From positions 264,682 to 328,681 of the forward strand of contig JACOEL010000003.1 in NCBI GenBank assembly GCA_024998625.1: a DNA stretch of 64,000 nucleotides. The letters run 5' to 3'. Under the pieces are notes generated by a model. The model saw nothing but the letters and a program-made list of their open reading frames with translations. It was not told where the DNA came from and made no database searches. This DNA is from Nitrospira sp. GTDB taxonomy: Bacteria; Nitrospirota; Nitrospiria; Nitrospirales; Nitrospiraceae. Below are positions 34,982 through 42,843 of this stretch, piece by piece. The translations under genes and the position numbers were made by a program. The stretch's first letter is position 1, and each line of letters begins with the position of its first letter.

Positions 34982-35355
34982 GGCAGTACTCCTTTCGGAG
35001 CTTGCGAGTCGATGGGAACCGCTTGATCTCAGCGGCCTGTTTTATCGGCTCGCCAAGAGTGAACAGTGCGTACGTGCGCGAATGGAAACGGCGGCGACCT
35101 GGCATCTGAAGCGGATAGGGTGACCATGGTAGGGATCTCTTCTGGGAGGTTTGCCTGGGACGGAATGATTGTACGAGTGAGGCACGGTGTGTGCCATTCC
35201 CGTTGAGAGTGATTTTGTCTACACCGTTTGGGCGAGGAAGAATGGACGGCTACTTTCACGTAAGCAGTGCGGGATTTTCCTGAGACCGCCGTAGGAATGG
35301 CCCGGCAGTGAGTGGGATCCCTGTGATACAGTAAAAACAGTTGCAGCATCGACCC
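34982..35355. other. Intergenic region with no clear feature
   Basis: About 370 nt between the divergent secreted-protein gene and the dioxygenase gene. A minus-strand open frame of 118 codons here has no Shine-Dalgarno and no protein-like composition. I found no convincing promoter, RNA gene or repeat, although promoters for both flanking genes must lie here. Confidence 0.5.
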
Positions 35356-36573
35356 ATGGAAGAGACCATGATGATGTCTAGCCACGAGCCTCTCTTGCTT
35401 GCACAGTTCGACCTTTCACCCGACCGCGGGTTCCTTCCGGCGGCGGATCCGTTGGCGCAGCTGCCGGATGAGCCGATCTTGAATCAGATCGGCGCGGAGC
35501 TTCCGAAATTCCTGACGGCGCGACAATTTCGATCTTTCGTCCAGGACCATCAGCAGCTCATGGGCCCGGTGGCGGATGACTGGGGACTCGATGTTTTTCG
35601 TTGCGCGATGCGCACCCTCTCCTTTGCCGGTCATGCCTTTGTCTGGGAAGATCCCGACCACCCCGCGTCACTCCTCCCGGCCAGTCTGGCCCTGCCCTGG
35701 TGTACCATCGCGCAGCAGCTCGGCCGGCCGCCCGTGCTTTCCTATGCCTCCTATGCCCTGCACAACTGGCGGCGCCTCGATCCGCAGAAGCCCATCGAGT
35801 TGGGCAACGTGGTGCTCCTGCAGAACTTTCTTGGGGGGCTTGATGAAGAATGGTTTGTCCTGATCCATATCGACATTGAGGCGAAGGCAGGGCCGGGGTT
35901 GGTGGGATTGGTTCAAGCTCACAATGCTGCGCGAGCCAATAAACCCGATGATGTGCTGCAAGGACTCCACGGGCTGGCAGCCGCGCAGGAAGCGATGCGG
36001 GAGACGCTGCTTCGCATGCCTGAGCGTTGTGATCCATACATTTATTACAGCCGGGTGCGGCCCTATATCCACGGCTGGAAGAACAGCCCGTCATTGCCTC
36101 AGGGGGTCGTCTACGAAGGGGTCGCAGACTACGCGCAGCGACCGCAACAATTCCGCGGTGAAACCGGCTCGCAAAGCTCGATTGTGCCGGCGCTGGATGC
36201 CGGCCTTGGCATTCCTCATGCGGACGATCCGCTAACGCAGTACCTCGTGGAGATGCGTGCCTACATGCCTCCGCGCCACCGGGCGTTTCTGGCGGCACTC
36301 GAAGCACGCACGGATGAGCAGCATCGCCCGTTGCTCTACGGCTATGCGCGCGATCGCAAAGCGACGCATCCTGATCTATGGAAGGCCTTCTGTGTCTGTG
36401 TGGATTTACTCGCGCAGTTTCGAGACATTCACATCGGGTACGCCGAGCGGTATATCTTCAGGCAACACCAGGCACACGCCAGCAATCCCACCGCCGTCGG
36501 CACCGGCGGCACGCCTTTCATGCCCTATTTGAGCAAACACCTCGAAGAAACGAAGCGGTTCACCCTCGATTGA
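35356..36573 (+). CDS. Indoleamine 2,3-dioxygenase family heme protein
   Basis: A 405-residue homologue of indoleamine 2,3-dioxygenase, which opens the tryptophan indole ring to give N-formylkynurenine. Conserved family blocks are in order: HNWRRLDP (about residue 139), YYSRVRPYIHGWKNSPSLPQ with the substrate-contacting Arg, a GETGSQSSIVPALDAGLGI segment of the distal pocket, YMPPRHRAFL, and RDIHIGYAERYI with the proximal heme ligand His359, then a TGGTPFMPYL segment near the C-terminus. No signal peptide. It stands alone, with no kynurenine-pathway genes adjacent. The start could be ATG 35356, 35368 or later; the latter has GGAAGAG upstream. Confidence 0.85.
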   Translation: MEETMMMSSHEPLLLAQFDLSPDRGFLPAADPLAQLPDEPILNQIGAELPKFLTARQFRSFVQDHQQLMGPVADDWGLDVFRCAMRTLSFAGHAFVWEDPDHPASLLPASLALPWCTIAQQLGRPPVLSYASYALHNWRRLDPQKPIELGNVVLLQNFLGGLDEEWFVLIHIDIEAKAGPGLVGLVQAHNAARANKPDDVLQGLHGLAAAQEAMRETLLRMPERCDPYIYYSRVRPYIHGWKNSPSLPQGVVYEGVADYAQRPQQFRGETGSQSSIVPALDAGLGIPHADDPLTQYLVEMRAYMPPRHRAFLAALEARTDEQHRPLLYGYARDRKATHPDLWKAFCVCVDLLAQFRDIHIGYAERYIFRQHQAHASNPTAVGTGGTPFMPYLSKHLEETKRFTLD

Positions 36574-36662
36574 GTCTCAGGCCCGCGCTCCTGACGCCCT
36601 TGTTCTAACGGTGGAATAATGAGGCCAAAGTTCGTACACTGCGTGAAGCGTCAGGCTGCTTT

Positions 36663-36875
36663 ATGCGAAAACCCGGCGAACCCATCTACCTCTGGATTCA
36701 TCTGCTTGCGTTACTGTTGGTCATTGTCGCGACGGTGGCATTGCCTCGCGTCGCGGAGTTCGTCGTGGGGCCGCTGAGTTTCGGTACACGCGCTCTAGCG
36801 GGATTGGGCATTGCCGTGGCCGGCGGGATTGCACTGTACCTGCTCTATAATTCCTCCGCCCGCAATGAGCCCTAG
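36663..36875 (+). CDS. Small membrane protein of unknown function
   Basis: A 70-residue protein with two hydrophobic segments (about residues 9-29 and 43-63) and short polar ends. No recognised family. It lies 90 nt downstream of the dioxygenase gene on the same strand, but there is no evidence that it is functionally linked. Base composition resembles its neighbours. Confidence 0.55.
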   Translation: MRKPGEPIYLWIHLLALLLVIVATVALPRVAEFVVGPLSFGTRALAGLGIAVAGGIALYLLYNSSARNEP

Positions 36876-37037
36876 CAGGACGTCTCCATAATTCTCTCAA
36901 CATCCCAGCTCCCGAGCGAATAGCGTTTCGTCCGTGGCGCATTCGACATCTCTCATTCGATCAAGCCAAAGTTGTCCAGTCTGCCGCCCAGATTGCCTGA
37001 TAAGATCCAGATATGCCTCGCCCATGGAGTAGGCACC

Positions 37038-37679
37038 ATGGTGTGGATCAGGTTCATGCGCAGCATAGTGGGGGCGGGGCTGCTGAGCTGTTGGGTTCTC
37101 CTGCTTTCTCCCTTACCAATCCAGGCTGAATGGTACGCGGCTGCGCAGCTTGGGGCTAACTTTGCCGATCCCCTCCGGAATGTCCGCGGGAGCGGGACCC
37201 TGGCTGGTCTGGATGCTCCGAACTTCAATCTTAAAACGAGCCCTGCCTTTGGAGGCAAGCTGGGATTCTTCCCCGCGCATGGCATCTTCGGGCTTGAACT
37301 GGACGTCTCTCACAGTACCCCGCACATCAAGAATCTGGACGATGTGCCAGGGATCCATCTTTCCGTGACCAACATCGGTGGCCATGTGGTGTTGCGCTAT
37401 CCCGGCGTGACCTGGCAGCCCTATATCGGCGGCGGCCCGGCGTTACTCGTGGCGCGGCTCGGCCGTTCCTCGACCACGGAAAGTGATACGCAGCTGTCGT
37501 TCGGCGGGAATGTCCTCGTCGGAATTCGAGCCTTCGTCACGCCGAAGGTGGCGATGTTCATGGAATACAAATATACGGACTCGACGTTTCGTTTCGGCGG
37601 GGCATTTGGGCCGGTCGGCGGCTTTGATGCGACCTATCGGGCACATCAACTCTTTGTAGGCCTGTCCTATCATTTTTAG
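37038..37679 (+). CDS. Outer-membrane beta-barrel protein
   Basis: A 213-residue protein with a signal peptide (about residues 1-31, cleavage near IQAEW). The mature chain alternates beta strands and turns (WYAAAQLGANFADPL, GGKLGFFP, FGLELDVSHS, GGHVVLRYP, VLVGIRAFVTPKVAMFMEYKYTDS) and ends in a C-terminal aromatic residue (LFVGLSYHF), as required for Bam-mediated insertion. This matches the small eight-stranded OmpW/OmpA-barrel type. The ligand is unknown. It precedes two small lipoprotein genes in the same direction and may be co-transcribed. Confidence 0.8.
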   Translation: MVWIRFMRSIVGAGLLSCWVLLLSPLPIQAEWYAAAQLGANFADPLRNVRGSGTLAGLDAPNFNLKTSPAFGGKLGFFPAHGIFGLELDVSHSTPHIKNLDDVPGIHLSVTNIGGHVVLRYPGVTWQPYIGGGPALLVARLGRSSTTESDTQLSFGGNVLVGIRAFVTPKVAMFMEYKYTDSTFRFGGAFGPVGGFDATYRAHQLFVGLSYHF

Positions 37680-37690
37680 GAGGTGCGGGC

Positions 37691-37993
37691 ATGAGACGAA
37701 CCGTTGCGTTCCTATTGGGTGCCGCTGCCCTGATGTTCATGACGGCTTGTGCGCAATCGTTTCACCAGGGAGAGCGTCTGGGATCTGTGGGCGTCCACAT
37801 GAATCCCGGTTATCCAGAATCGTCGTCCTATTGGACCGGCCCTGGATTCTGGTGGAATCCGTTCGGCTACTATGGTTCCGGCTATGGATGGTATGGGGGC
37901 GGCAACGGCATCGGCAGTCAGCAGTCGACTGCACCCGCGCCACGTCCGACACCACCAGCCAATGCGCCGCTGCAGTTTCAAAAGAAATATTGA
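37691..37993 (+). CDS. Gly/Tyr-rich small lipoprotein (copy 1)
   Basis: A 100-residue lipoprotein with lipobox FMTAC (Cys about residue 20). The mature part starts AQSFHQGERLGSVGVHMNPGY, then a low-complexity Gly/Tyr/Trp-rich stretch (GYYGSGYGWYGGGNG) and a Pro-rich end with PAPRPTPPANAPLQFQKKY. It shares the mature start, the Tyr/Gly block and the end with the next gene, so the two are tandem paralogues. It begins 11 nt after the barrel gene with AGGAGGTG upstream, suggesting an operon. Function unknown. Confidence 0.78.
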   Translation: MRRTVAFLLGAAALMFMTACAQSFHQGERLGSVGVHMNPGYPESSSYWTGPGFWWNPFGYYGSGYGWYGGGNGIGSQQSTAPAPRPTPPANAPLQFQKKY

Positions 37994-38057
37994 TTCGATG
38001 CGAGCGTCTGTGTCTGAATGAAGGTGCGGGACGTGTCCAGTCTCTGAGGATGCAGTC

Positions 38058-38417
38058 ATGCCTCGATTCATGCCTGGGTTCATCGCGCTCTGCGTCATCC
38101 TGCTCCTGGAGGGTTGTGCGCAATCGGTTCATCAGACGGAGCGGTTGGCGCAGAGTGACTTTCTGCTGGATCCCGGCTATGCCGGTCGTCAGTCCTATTC
38201 CTACTGGCCAGATCCCGGGTCCGGGTACGGGATCGGATATGGTCCCGGCTATTGGGGACATCCGCTCGGATATTATGGCGGTCCCTACGGGCCGCTCGGG
38301 TTCGGCTGGTATGGTGGGTATGGCGGTTTCGGCGCGGCGCGTCCTCCATCGGGCTCACCGGGCCCTCGCCCCACGCCTCCAGCTCACGCACCCCCGCAGT
38401 TCAAGAAAAAATTGTGA
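38058..38417 (+). CDS. Gly/Tyr-rich small lipoprotein (copy 2)
   Basis: A 119-residue lipoprotein with lipobox LLEGC (Cys about residue 20), then AQSVHQTERLAQSDFLLDPGY, a longer Gly/Tyr/Pro-rich segment with repeated GYG/YYGGPYG units, and PGPRPTPPAHAPPQFKKKL at the end. The mature start and the Pro-rich C-terminus match copy 1. The composition suggests an extended, surface-exposed or wall-associated chain. Function unknown. Confidence 0.75.
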   Translation: MPRFMPGFIALCVILLLEGCAQSVHQTERLAQSDFLLDPGYAGRQSYSYWPDPGSGYGIGYGPGYWGHPLGYYGGPYGPLGFGWYGGYGGFGAARPPSGSPGPRPTPPAHAPPQFKKKL

Positions 38418-38548
38418 GCTGGGGTGTCAGGGTGAAGTTGCCGCATGGTTCCGGTGCGGGTGCTTTCTGCGACTGCAGGCCACACGATGTGTGACTGTGA
38501 ACTTTGGGTGGTGCCAGGCTCGGCATCGCGGGAAAGCCGCTCACCTGT

Positions 38549-38578
38549 TTGACACATTCTTTGAAGCTGTGCTACCTT
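38549..38578 (+). promoter_or_regulatory. Candidate sigma70 promoter of the rpsF operon
   Basis: TTGACA (38549-38554), an 18-bp spacer and TACCTT (38573-38578). The -10 box is weak. The leader before rpsF would be about 75 nt and contains a candidate S6:S18 binding hairpin. Confidence 0.45.
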
Positions 38579-38624
38579 CGCCAGCTCGTCCCGGCTTGTC
38601 CGGGGTACCTACACCTCGCTCCCA

Positions 38625-38658
38625 TCTGTGAATGGGGGCCGATGCCCAGGAGGATTCT
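38625..38658 (+). promoter_or_regulatory. Candidate S6:S18 autoregulatory leader hairpin
   Basis: Directly upstream of rpsF, CCCAT and ATGGG can pair around a 6-nt loop and are followed by a CCGATGCCC stretch and the AGGAGG Shine-Dalgarno. Known rpsF leaders carry a hairpin with an unpaired CCG that mimics the 16S rRNA site of S6:S18. The match is by eye only. Confidence 0.3.
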
Positions 38659-38660
38659 GC

Positions 38661-39014
38661 ATGGAACTCTACGAGTCCCTGTTTATCATTCGTCCGACCT
38701 TAAGCGACGAAGAAACCACTGCGTTGATTGAAAAGATGAAGGGCACCGTGACCAAGAGCGGAGCCTCGCTCGAGCGGGCCGAGAATTGGGGCCGCAAGAA
38801 ACTCGCCTACGAAATCAAGCGCGAGCGCAAGGGTACCTATGTCTATTTCTACTTCAAGGGGCCCGGAGCGGTCATCGCCGAGCTCGAACGCGCCTACCGG
38901 CTTGAAGATTCGATCATTAAATTTCTGACCGTGAAGCTGGAGCAGGAGCCTGCTCCGCCCAGAGGTGCCCCCGTGGTCGCACCACAAGGAGCCACCGTTG
39001 GCGGGGTTCAATAA
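38661..39014 (+). CDS. rpsF: 30S ribosomal protein S6
   Basis: S6 (117 aa) pairs with S18 on the platform of the 30S subunit. MELYESLFIIRPTLSDEETTALIEKM, NWGRKKLAYEIKRERKGTYVYFYF and RLEDSIIKFLTVKLE are the conserved S6 blocks, followed by a Pro/Ala-rich tail. ATG 38661 is preceded by AGGAGG. It heads the classical rpsF-ssb-rpsR operon, and its end overlaps the ssb start by 17 bp. Confidence 0.97.
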   Translation: MELYESLFIIRPTLSDEETTALIEKMKGTVTKSGASLERAENWGRKKLAYEIKRERKGTYVYFYFKGPGAVIAELERAYRLEDSIIKFLTVKLEQEPAPPRGAPVVAPQGATVGGVQ

Positions 39015-39390
39015 AGTCATCCTGGTCGGGAATCTGACCCGCAATCCCGAGTTGCGTTATACCCCCAGTGGAACGCCGGTTGCCAGCTTCGGGTTGGCGA
39101 CAAGCCGACGGTTTAAGCAGGGGGATGAACTCAAGGAAGAGGTCTGTTTCATCGACATCGTGGTGTTCGGGAAACAGGCGGAACATTGCGGGCAGTATCT
39201 CAGCAAGGGCAACGGCGTCATTATCGATGGCCGGCTCCAGCAGCGCCGCTGGGAGACCGAAGACGGACAGAAACGCAGCAAACATGAAGTCGTGGCCCAA
39301 GGCGTGACCTTCCTGCCGAAGCGGGGCGAGGCAGGCGGCGAGAGCGGCGGCCTACACGAAGAACCTTCTTACGAAGACGAACAGCTGTAG
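38998..39390 (+). CDS. ssb: Single-stranded DNA-binding protein
   Basis: SSB (130 aa) with the OB fold (FNKVILVGNLTRNPELRYTPSGTPVASFGLATSRRF, IDIVVFGKQAEHCGQYLSKGNGVIIDGRLQQRRW) and a short acidic tail. The tail ends in EPSYEDEQL rather than the usual DDDIPF peptide that binds partner proteins. I take the TTG at 38998 as the start because AAGGAG lies 7 nt upstream and it gives the usual MAGFNKVIL N-terminus; it lies inside the end of rpsF. Confidence 0.93.
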   Translation: MAGFNKVILVGNLTRNPELRYTPSGTPVASFGLATSRRFKQGDELKEEVCFIDIVVFGKQAEHCGQYLSKGNGVIIDGRLQQRRWETEDGQKRSKHEVVAQGVTFLPKRGEAGGESGGLHEEPSYEDEQL

Positions 39391-39405
39391 CAGACGGAGG
39401 CGAGT

Positions 39406-39663
39406 ATGGAACGAGGAGATCGCGGGAATGGCGGGGGTGGAGGCGGTCGGTTTTTTCAGCGCCGCAAGCCGTGCCGGTTTTGTGTCGATAAGGCGCCGAT
39501 TGACTTCAAGGATGTCGGCCTGTTGCGGAATTTTCTGACTGAGCGCGGACGAATCGTCCCGCGCCGCATTTCCGGAAATTGCCTGCAACACCAGCGCGTG
39601 TTGACGGTGGCGGTAAAGCGGGCGCGCCAGATCGCCTTGGTTAGTTTCGCTGAAGAGCGATAG
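39406..39663 (+). CDS. rpsR: 30S ribosomal protein S18
   Basis: S18 (85 aa): after a Gly/Arg-rich N-terminus come [63 protein letters not shown], the full family core. The CxxC pair and further Cys suggest the zinc-type S18. It is the third gene of the rpsF-ssb-rpsR operon; rplI, often next, is absent. Confidence 0.97.
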   Translation: MERGDRGNGGGGGGRFFQRRKPCRFCVDKAPIDFKDVGLLRNFLTERGRIVPRRISGNCLQHQRVLTVAVKRARQIALVSFAEER

Positions 39664-39749
39664 GGCGAGGGATAGAGGTTTTGGTGAGTCTTGGATCAAG
39701 TAGCCGGGCAGTCTGTTTGCCGCTCAGTTCGGGGGCGGCGCTTCCCGTC

Positions 39750-40355
39750 ATGACGGTGCTGATGGATACGCTCAACCCAGCGATTGTCGATATCACCCCA
39801 GACGGACTGTCTCTGTCGTGCGAGGCTGCGGGGTCTGAGCTCGGCTTGGATGAGCCGGAAGAGAAGTTTGAGGGGCCGCTTACGATTCAACTGGAACTTG
39901 TCCGCCACGACGGTCCGATCACGGTGACCGGCACGTTGGAAGGGACGGCGATCCGTCAGTGTGTCCGCTGCCTCACGGAATATTCCGATCCGCTCCTTGT
40001 GAATCTCTATGCCGAGTATCTCCCTCAGACGGGTGCGGCGACCAAGCCGGCTTCGGTGGAACAGGGTCGAAGAGGGATGAGGCGCGGTGCCGAGCCGGTT
40101 GAGCCTGTTGAAGAAGCGGAAGAGGCGGACGAAGTCTATCTGTATCAGGGTGACCACCTCGACCTGGTGCCCATGGTGCGCGAGCAGGTGATCCTGGCTG
40201 CTCCGATGCAGCCGTTATGTCGGGAAGATTGCCTTGGTCTCTGTCCGCAGTGCGGCCAGAATCTCAATGAGCGTCGCTGCGATTGCCCGCCGGAGCAAGG
40301 GCCGAGTCCCTTTCGTGTGCTGCGGGGGCGCCTGTCCAAAGGTGGAAACGCATAG
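39750..40355 (+). CDS. yceD: YceD (DUF177) family protein
   Basis: A 201-residue member of the YceD family, required for 23S rRNA accumulation in some bacteria and nearly always upstream of rpmF, as here. The N-terminal half has PLTIQLELVRHDGPITVTGTLEGTAIRQCVRCLTEYSDPL with the conserved CxxC, and the C-terminal end has the CREDCLGLCPQCGQNLNERRCDCP metal-like cluster. A Glu-rich insertion lies between. The start is uncertain: GTG 39684 with GAGG upstream is also possible. Confidence 0.85.
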   Translation: MTVLMDTLNPAIVDITPDGLSLSCEAAGSELGLDEPEEKFEGPLTIQLELVRHDGPITVTGTLEGTAIRQCVRCLTEYSDPLLVNLYAEYLPQTGAATKPASVEQGRRGMRRGAEPVEPVEEAEEADEVYLYQGDHLDLVPMVREQVILAAPMQPLCREDCLGLCPQCGQNLNERRCDCPPEQGPSPFRVLRGRLSKGGNA

Positions 40356-40394
40356 TCTGTTAACCGGGGCATGTACCCGTTGTAAGGAGTCGTC

Positions 40395-40580
40395 ATGGCA
40401 AATCCAAAACACAAACATTCACGGTCCCGGCGGGATATGCGGAGAACGGCCAAGACCAGGTTGGTTCCTCCTGGGTTTTCGTTGTGCCCGCAATGTCACG
40501 AATTAAAGCTGCCGCACTATACGTGCATGAATTGCGGGACGTATAAGGGGAAGGCCGTCATCGTCGTCGAGGAAAGCTAG
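40395..40580 (+). CDS. rpmF: 50S ribosomal protein L32
   Basis: L32 (61 aa): [18 protein letters not shown] is the conserved basic N-terminus, and two CxxC pairs (CPQC and CMNC) form the zinc site of the zinc-binding form. It follows yceD after 39 nt and precedes plsX, the conserved yceD-rpmF-plsX-fab order that links ribosome and lipid synthesis genes. Confidence 0.97.
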   Translation: MANPKHKHSRSRRDMRRTAKTRLVPPGFSLCPQCHELKLPHYTCMNCGTYKGKAVIVVEES

Positions 40581-40731
40581 CCGAGTTTTATTTTCCAGAC
40601 GTGATTCGGGTACAATTGCGCACCGTGATCACGATCCGACGCTATGTCATGCGTGAGGCCGTTCAGGTCCTAGCCGGCACGGCGTCTCTACACGATTCTT
40701 CACATCTCTATCCGTGGACCGCTAACCGCAC

Positions 40732-41763
40732 ATGAAGATTGCCGTCGATGCGATGGGCGGAGACCACGGACCGGCCCCGGTCATTGAAGGCGCGCTGCAA
40801 GCCGCGCAAGAACTGGGTGTCGGAATCATTCTGGTCGGCAAGCAGGATGAGCTGGCCGCCGCCTGTCAAAAACTTCATTGCACCGATACCCGGATCACGA
40901 TCCACCATGCCCCGCAGGTGGTGGAGATGCACGAGTCGCCGGCGGCCGTGGCACGAAAGAAGCGTGACTCGTCCATCTGGGTGGCCACGGAGTTGGTGAA
41001 ATCCGGTGAAGCCGATGCGGTGGTGAGTCCGGGGAATACCGGCGCGAGCATGGTCGCATCCTTCTTTGTGCTCGGATTGATCAAGGGGGTAGAACGTCCG
41101 GCGATCGCCACGATGCTGCCCACCTTGACGGGCAGCGCGGTGATGCTCGATGTCGGCGCGAATGTCGATTGCACGGCACAGCATCTTGAGCAATTCGCCC
41201 TCATGGGGAACGAGTTCGCCAAGCACGTGTACGCCAGGCCGAATCCGCGCGTGGGGCTCTTGAGCATCGGCGAGGAAGACAGCAAGGGTAACGAGGTCAC
41301 CAAGGAAGCCTTTAAACTGCTGAAGGCCAGTCCGCTGAATTTCATCGGCAACATCGAGGGGCGGGAAGTGTACAGCGGCAATGCCGATGTGGTGGTCTGC
41401 GATGGATTCATCGGCAATGTGGCGCTCAAGATCTCCGAAGGGGTCGCGGACGTCATCAAGAAGCTGTTGATGAGGGAGATCTCCGGCTCCTGGCTCGGGC
41501 GATTAGCCTATCCGCTGATTGCGAAGCCGTTGCTGAACCTGAAACGAAAGATCGATTATGCCGAGTTCGGGGGCGCGCCCCTGCTCGGAGTAAACGGGAC
41601 CACCATGATCTGCCATGGCCGATCCTCTGCCAAGGCGATCAAGAATGCGATTCGCCGTGCGAAGGGCTTGGCCGAGACCAGGCTGGACGAATTGATCCAG
41701 CGCGACATTGAAGAAAGCCTGAGGCGGCACCAGGACGAACGGCCGGAAGGAAAGCAGGCGTGA
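40732..41763 (+). CDS. plsX: Phosphate acyltransferase PlsX
   Basis: PlsX converts acyl-ACP to acyl-phosphate, the first step of the PlsX/PlsY route to phosphatidic acid (343 aa, peripheral membrane). MKIAVDAMGGDHGPAPVIEGAL at the start, VSPGNTGASMVASFFVLGLIKGVERPAIA and DVGANVDCTAQHLEQFA are family blocks, as is VCDGFIGNVALKISEG. It overlaps fabH by 4 bp (GTGA). Confidence 0.96.
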   Translation: MKIAVDAMGGDHGPAPVIEGALQAAQELGVGIILVGKQDELAAACQKLHCTDTRITIHHAPQVVEMHESPAAVARKKRDSSIWVATELVKSGEADAVVSPGNTGASMVASFFVLGLIKGVERPAIATMLPTLTGSAVMLDVGANVDCTAQHLEQFALMGNEFAKHVYARPNPRVGLLSIGEEDSKGNEVTKEAFKLLKASPLNFIGNIEGREVYSGNADVVVCDGFIGNVALKISEGVADVIKKLLMREISGSWLGRLAYPLIAKPLLNLKRKIDYAEFGGAPLLGVNGTTMICHGRSSAKAIKNAIRRAKGLAETRLDELIQRDIEESLRRHQDERPEGKQA

Positions 41764-42737
41764 TACGAGCGCAAATCACTGGAACCGGGTCCTACGCCCC
41801 GGAGCAGGTGATGACCAATGCCGATTTGGAGAAACTGGTCGCGACGTCCGATGAGTGGATTCGCGAGCGCACGGGCATTCGCGAACGTCGCATTGCCGCC
41901 GAGGGGCAGGCTTGTTCCGACTTGGGCCTGATTGCCGCGGAACGCGCCTTGAAAGCCGCAGGCATTTCAGCCGGTGAACTCGACATGATTCTCCTGGCCA
42001 CCTGCACGGGAGACATGCCGTTACCCTCTACCGCCTGCCTGCTTCAGCACCGGCTGGGAGCGACCCGCGCAGCGGCTTGTGATGTGTCCGCCGCCTGCTG
42101 CGGGTTCGTCTACGCGCTCGGAGTGGCCGATGCCTATATTCGAACCGGTATGCGGCATGTTCTGGTCGTAGGGTCGGAAGTGATGTCGACGATCACGGAT
42201 TGGACGGATCGCAATACCTGTATTCTGTTCGGGGACGGCGCCGGAGCGGCGGTCGTGAGTGCATCGGAAGGTGAGCGCGGGGTGCTCTCCACTCACTTGC
42301 ACTCGGATGGAAGCCTCTCTGATTTGATTGTAGTGCCCGGCGGTGGAACGCGAATTCCCCCTTCAGAGGCCATGGTGAGCGAGCGCTCGCAGTACATTAA
42401 GATGAAGGGCAATGAAACGTTCAAGGTGGCGGTGCGGACACTTGAGGATGTGGCGCGGGAGACGCTTGCGGCGCATCACCTGTCGGTCGATGATCTCGAT
42501 GTCTATATCCCTCATCAGGCCAACCTCCGGATCATTAAAGCGGTTGCCGACCGTCTGAGTCTGCCGCTCGAAAAAGTGGTGTTGAATATGGATCGCTACG
42601 GCAACACCTCCGCCGCGTCGATTCCCATCGCCTTGGATGAAGCGGTGCGGGATGGACGGGTCAAAGAAGGGCAGTTGGTCATGTTCGGCGCCTTCGGGGC
42701 GGGATTGACCTGGGCCTCCGCATTGGTCCGCTGGTAG
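41760..42737 (+). CDS. fabH: 3-oxoacyl-ACP synthase III
   Basis: FabH condenses acetyl-CoA with malonyl-ACP to start fatty-acid synthesis (325 aa, thiolase fold). The catalytic Cys is in CDVSAACCGFVYAL (about residue 112-113), the His in PHQANLRI and the Asn in MDRYGNTSAASIP. RERTGIRERRIA near the N-terminus is the CoA-contacting segment. The start is GTG 41760 overlapping plsX. Confidence 0.96.
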   Translation: MIRAQITGTGSYAPEQVMTNADLEKLVATSDEWIRERTGIRERRIAAEGQACSDLGLIAAERALKAAGISAGELDMILLATCTGDMPLPSTACLLQHRLGATRAAACDVSAACCGFVYALGVADAYIRTGMRHVLVVGSEVMSTITDWTDRNTCILFGDGAGAAVVSASEGERGVLSTHLHSDGSLSDLIVVPGGGTRIPPSEAMVSERSQYIKMKGNETFKVAVRTLEDVARETLAAHHLSVDDLDVYIPHQANLRIIKAVADRLSLPLEKVVLNMDRYGNTSAASIPIALDEAVRDGRVKEGQLVMFGAFGAGLTWASALVRW

Positions 42738-42843
42738 TCGGGAAGCGCCTGGTCGTGGCCGGTCGGTCGCGACTGGCGCGCCGGGCTCGTGCAGCTTTTT
42801 CCCGTTGACATTGAGCGTGGTTTCTACGATACCTTACGCGGCT

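Noticed and set aside
34985..35090. Riboswitch (cyclic di-GMP-like) on the minus strand upstream of the secreted-protein gene
   Set aside because: A few motifs recall GEMM RNAs, but the conserved core and pairing order are not there.
35029..35385. 118-codon minus-strand frame in the gap before the dioxygenase gene
   Set aside because: No Shine-Dalgarno, unlikely composition (many His, Pro, Arg) and overlap with the start of a well-supported gene.
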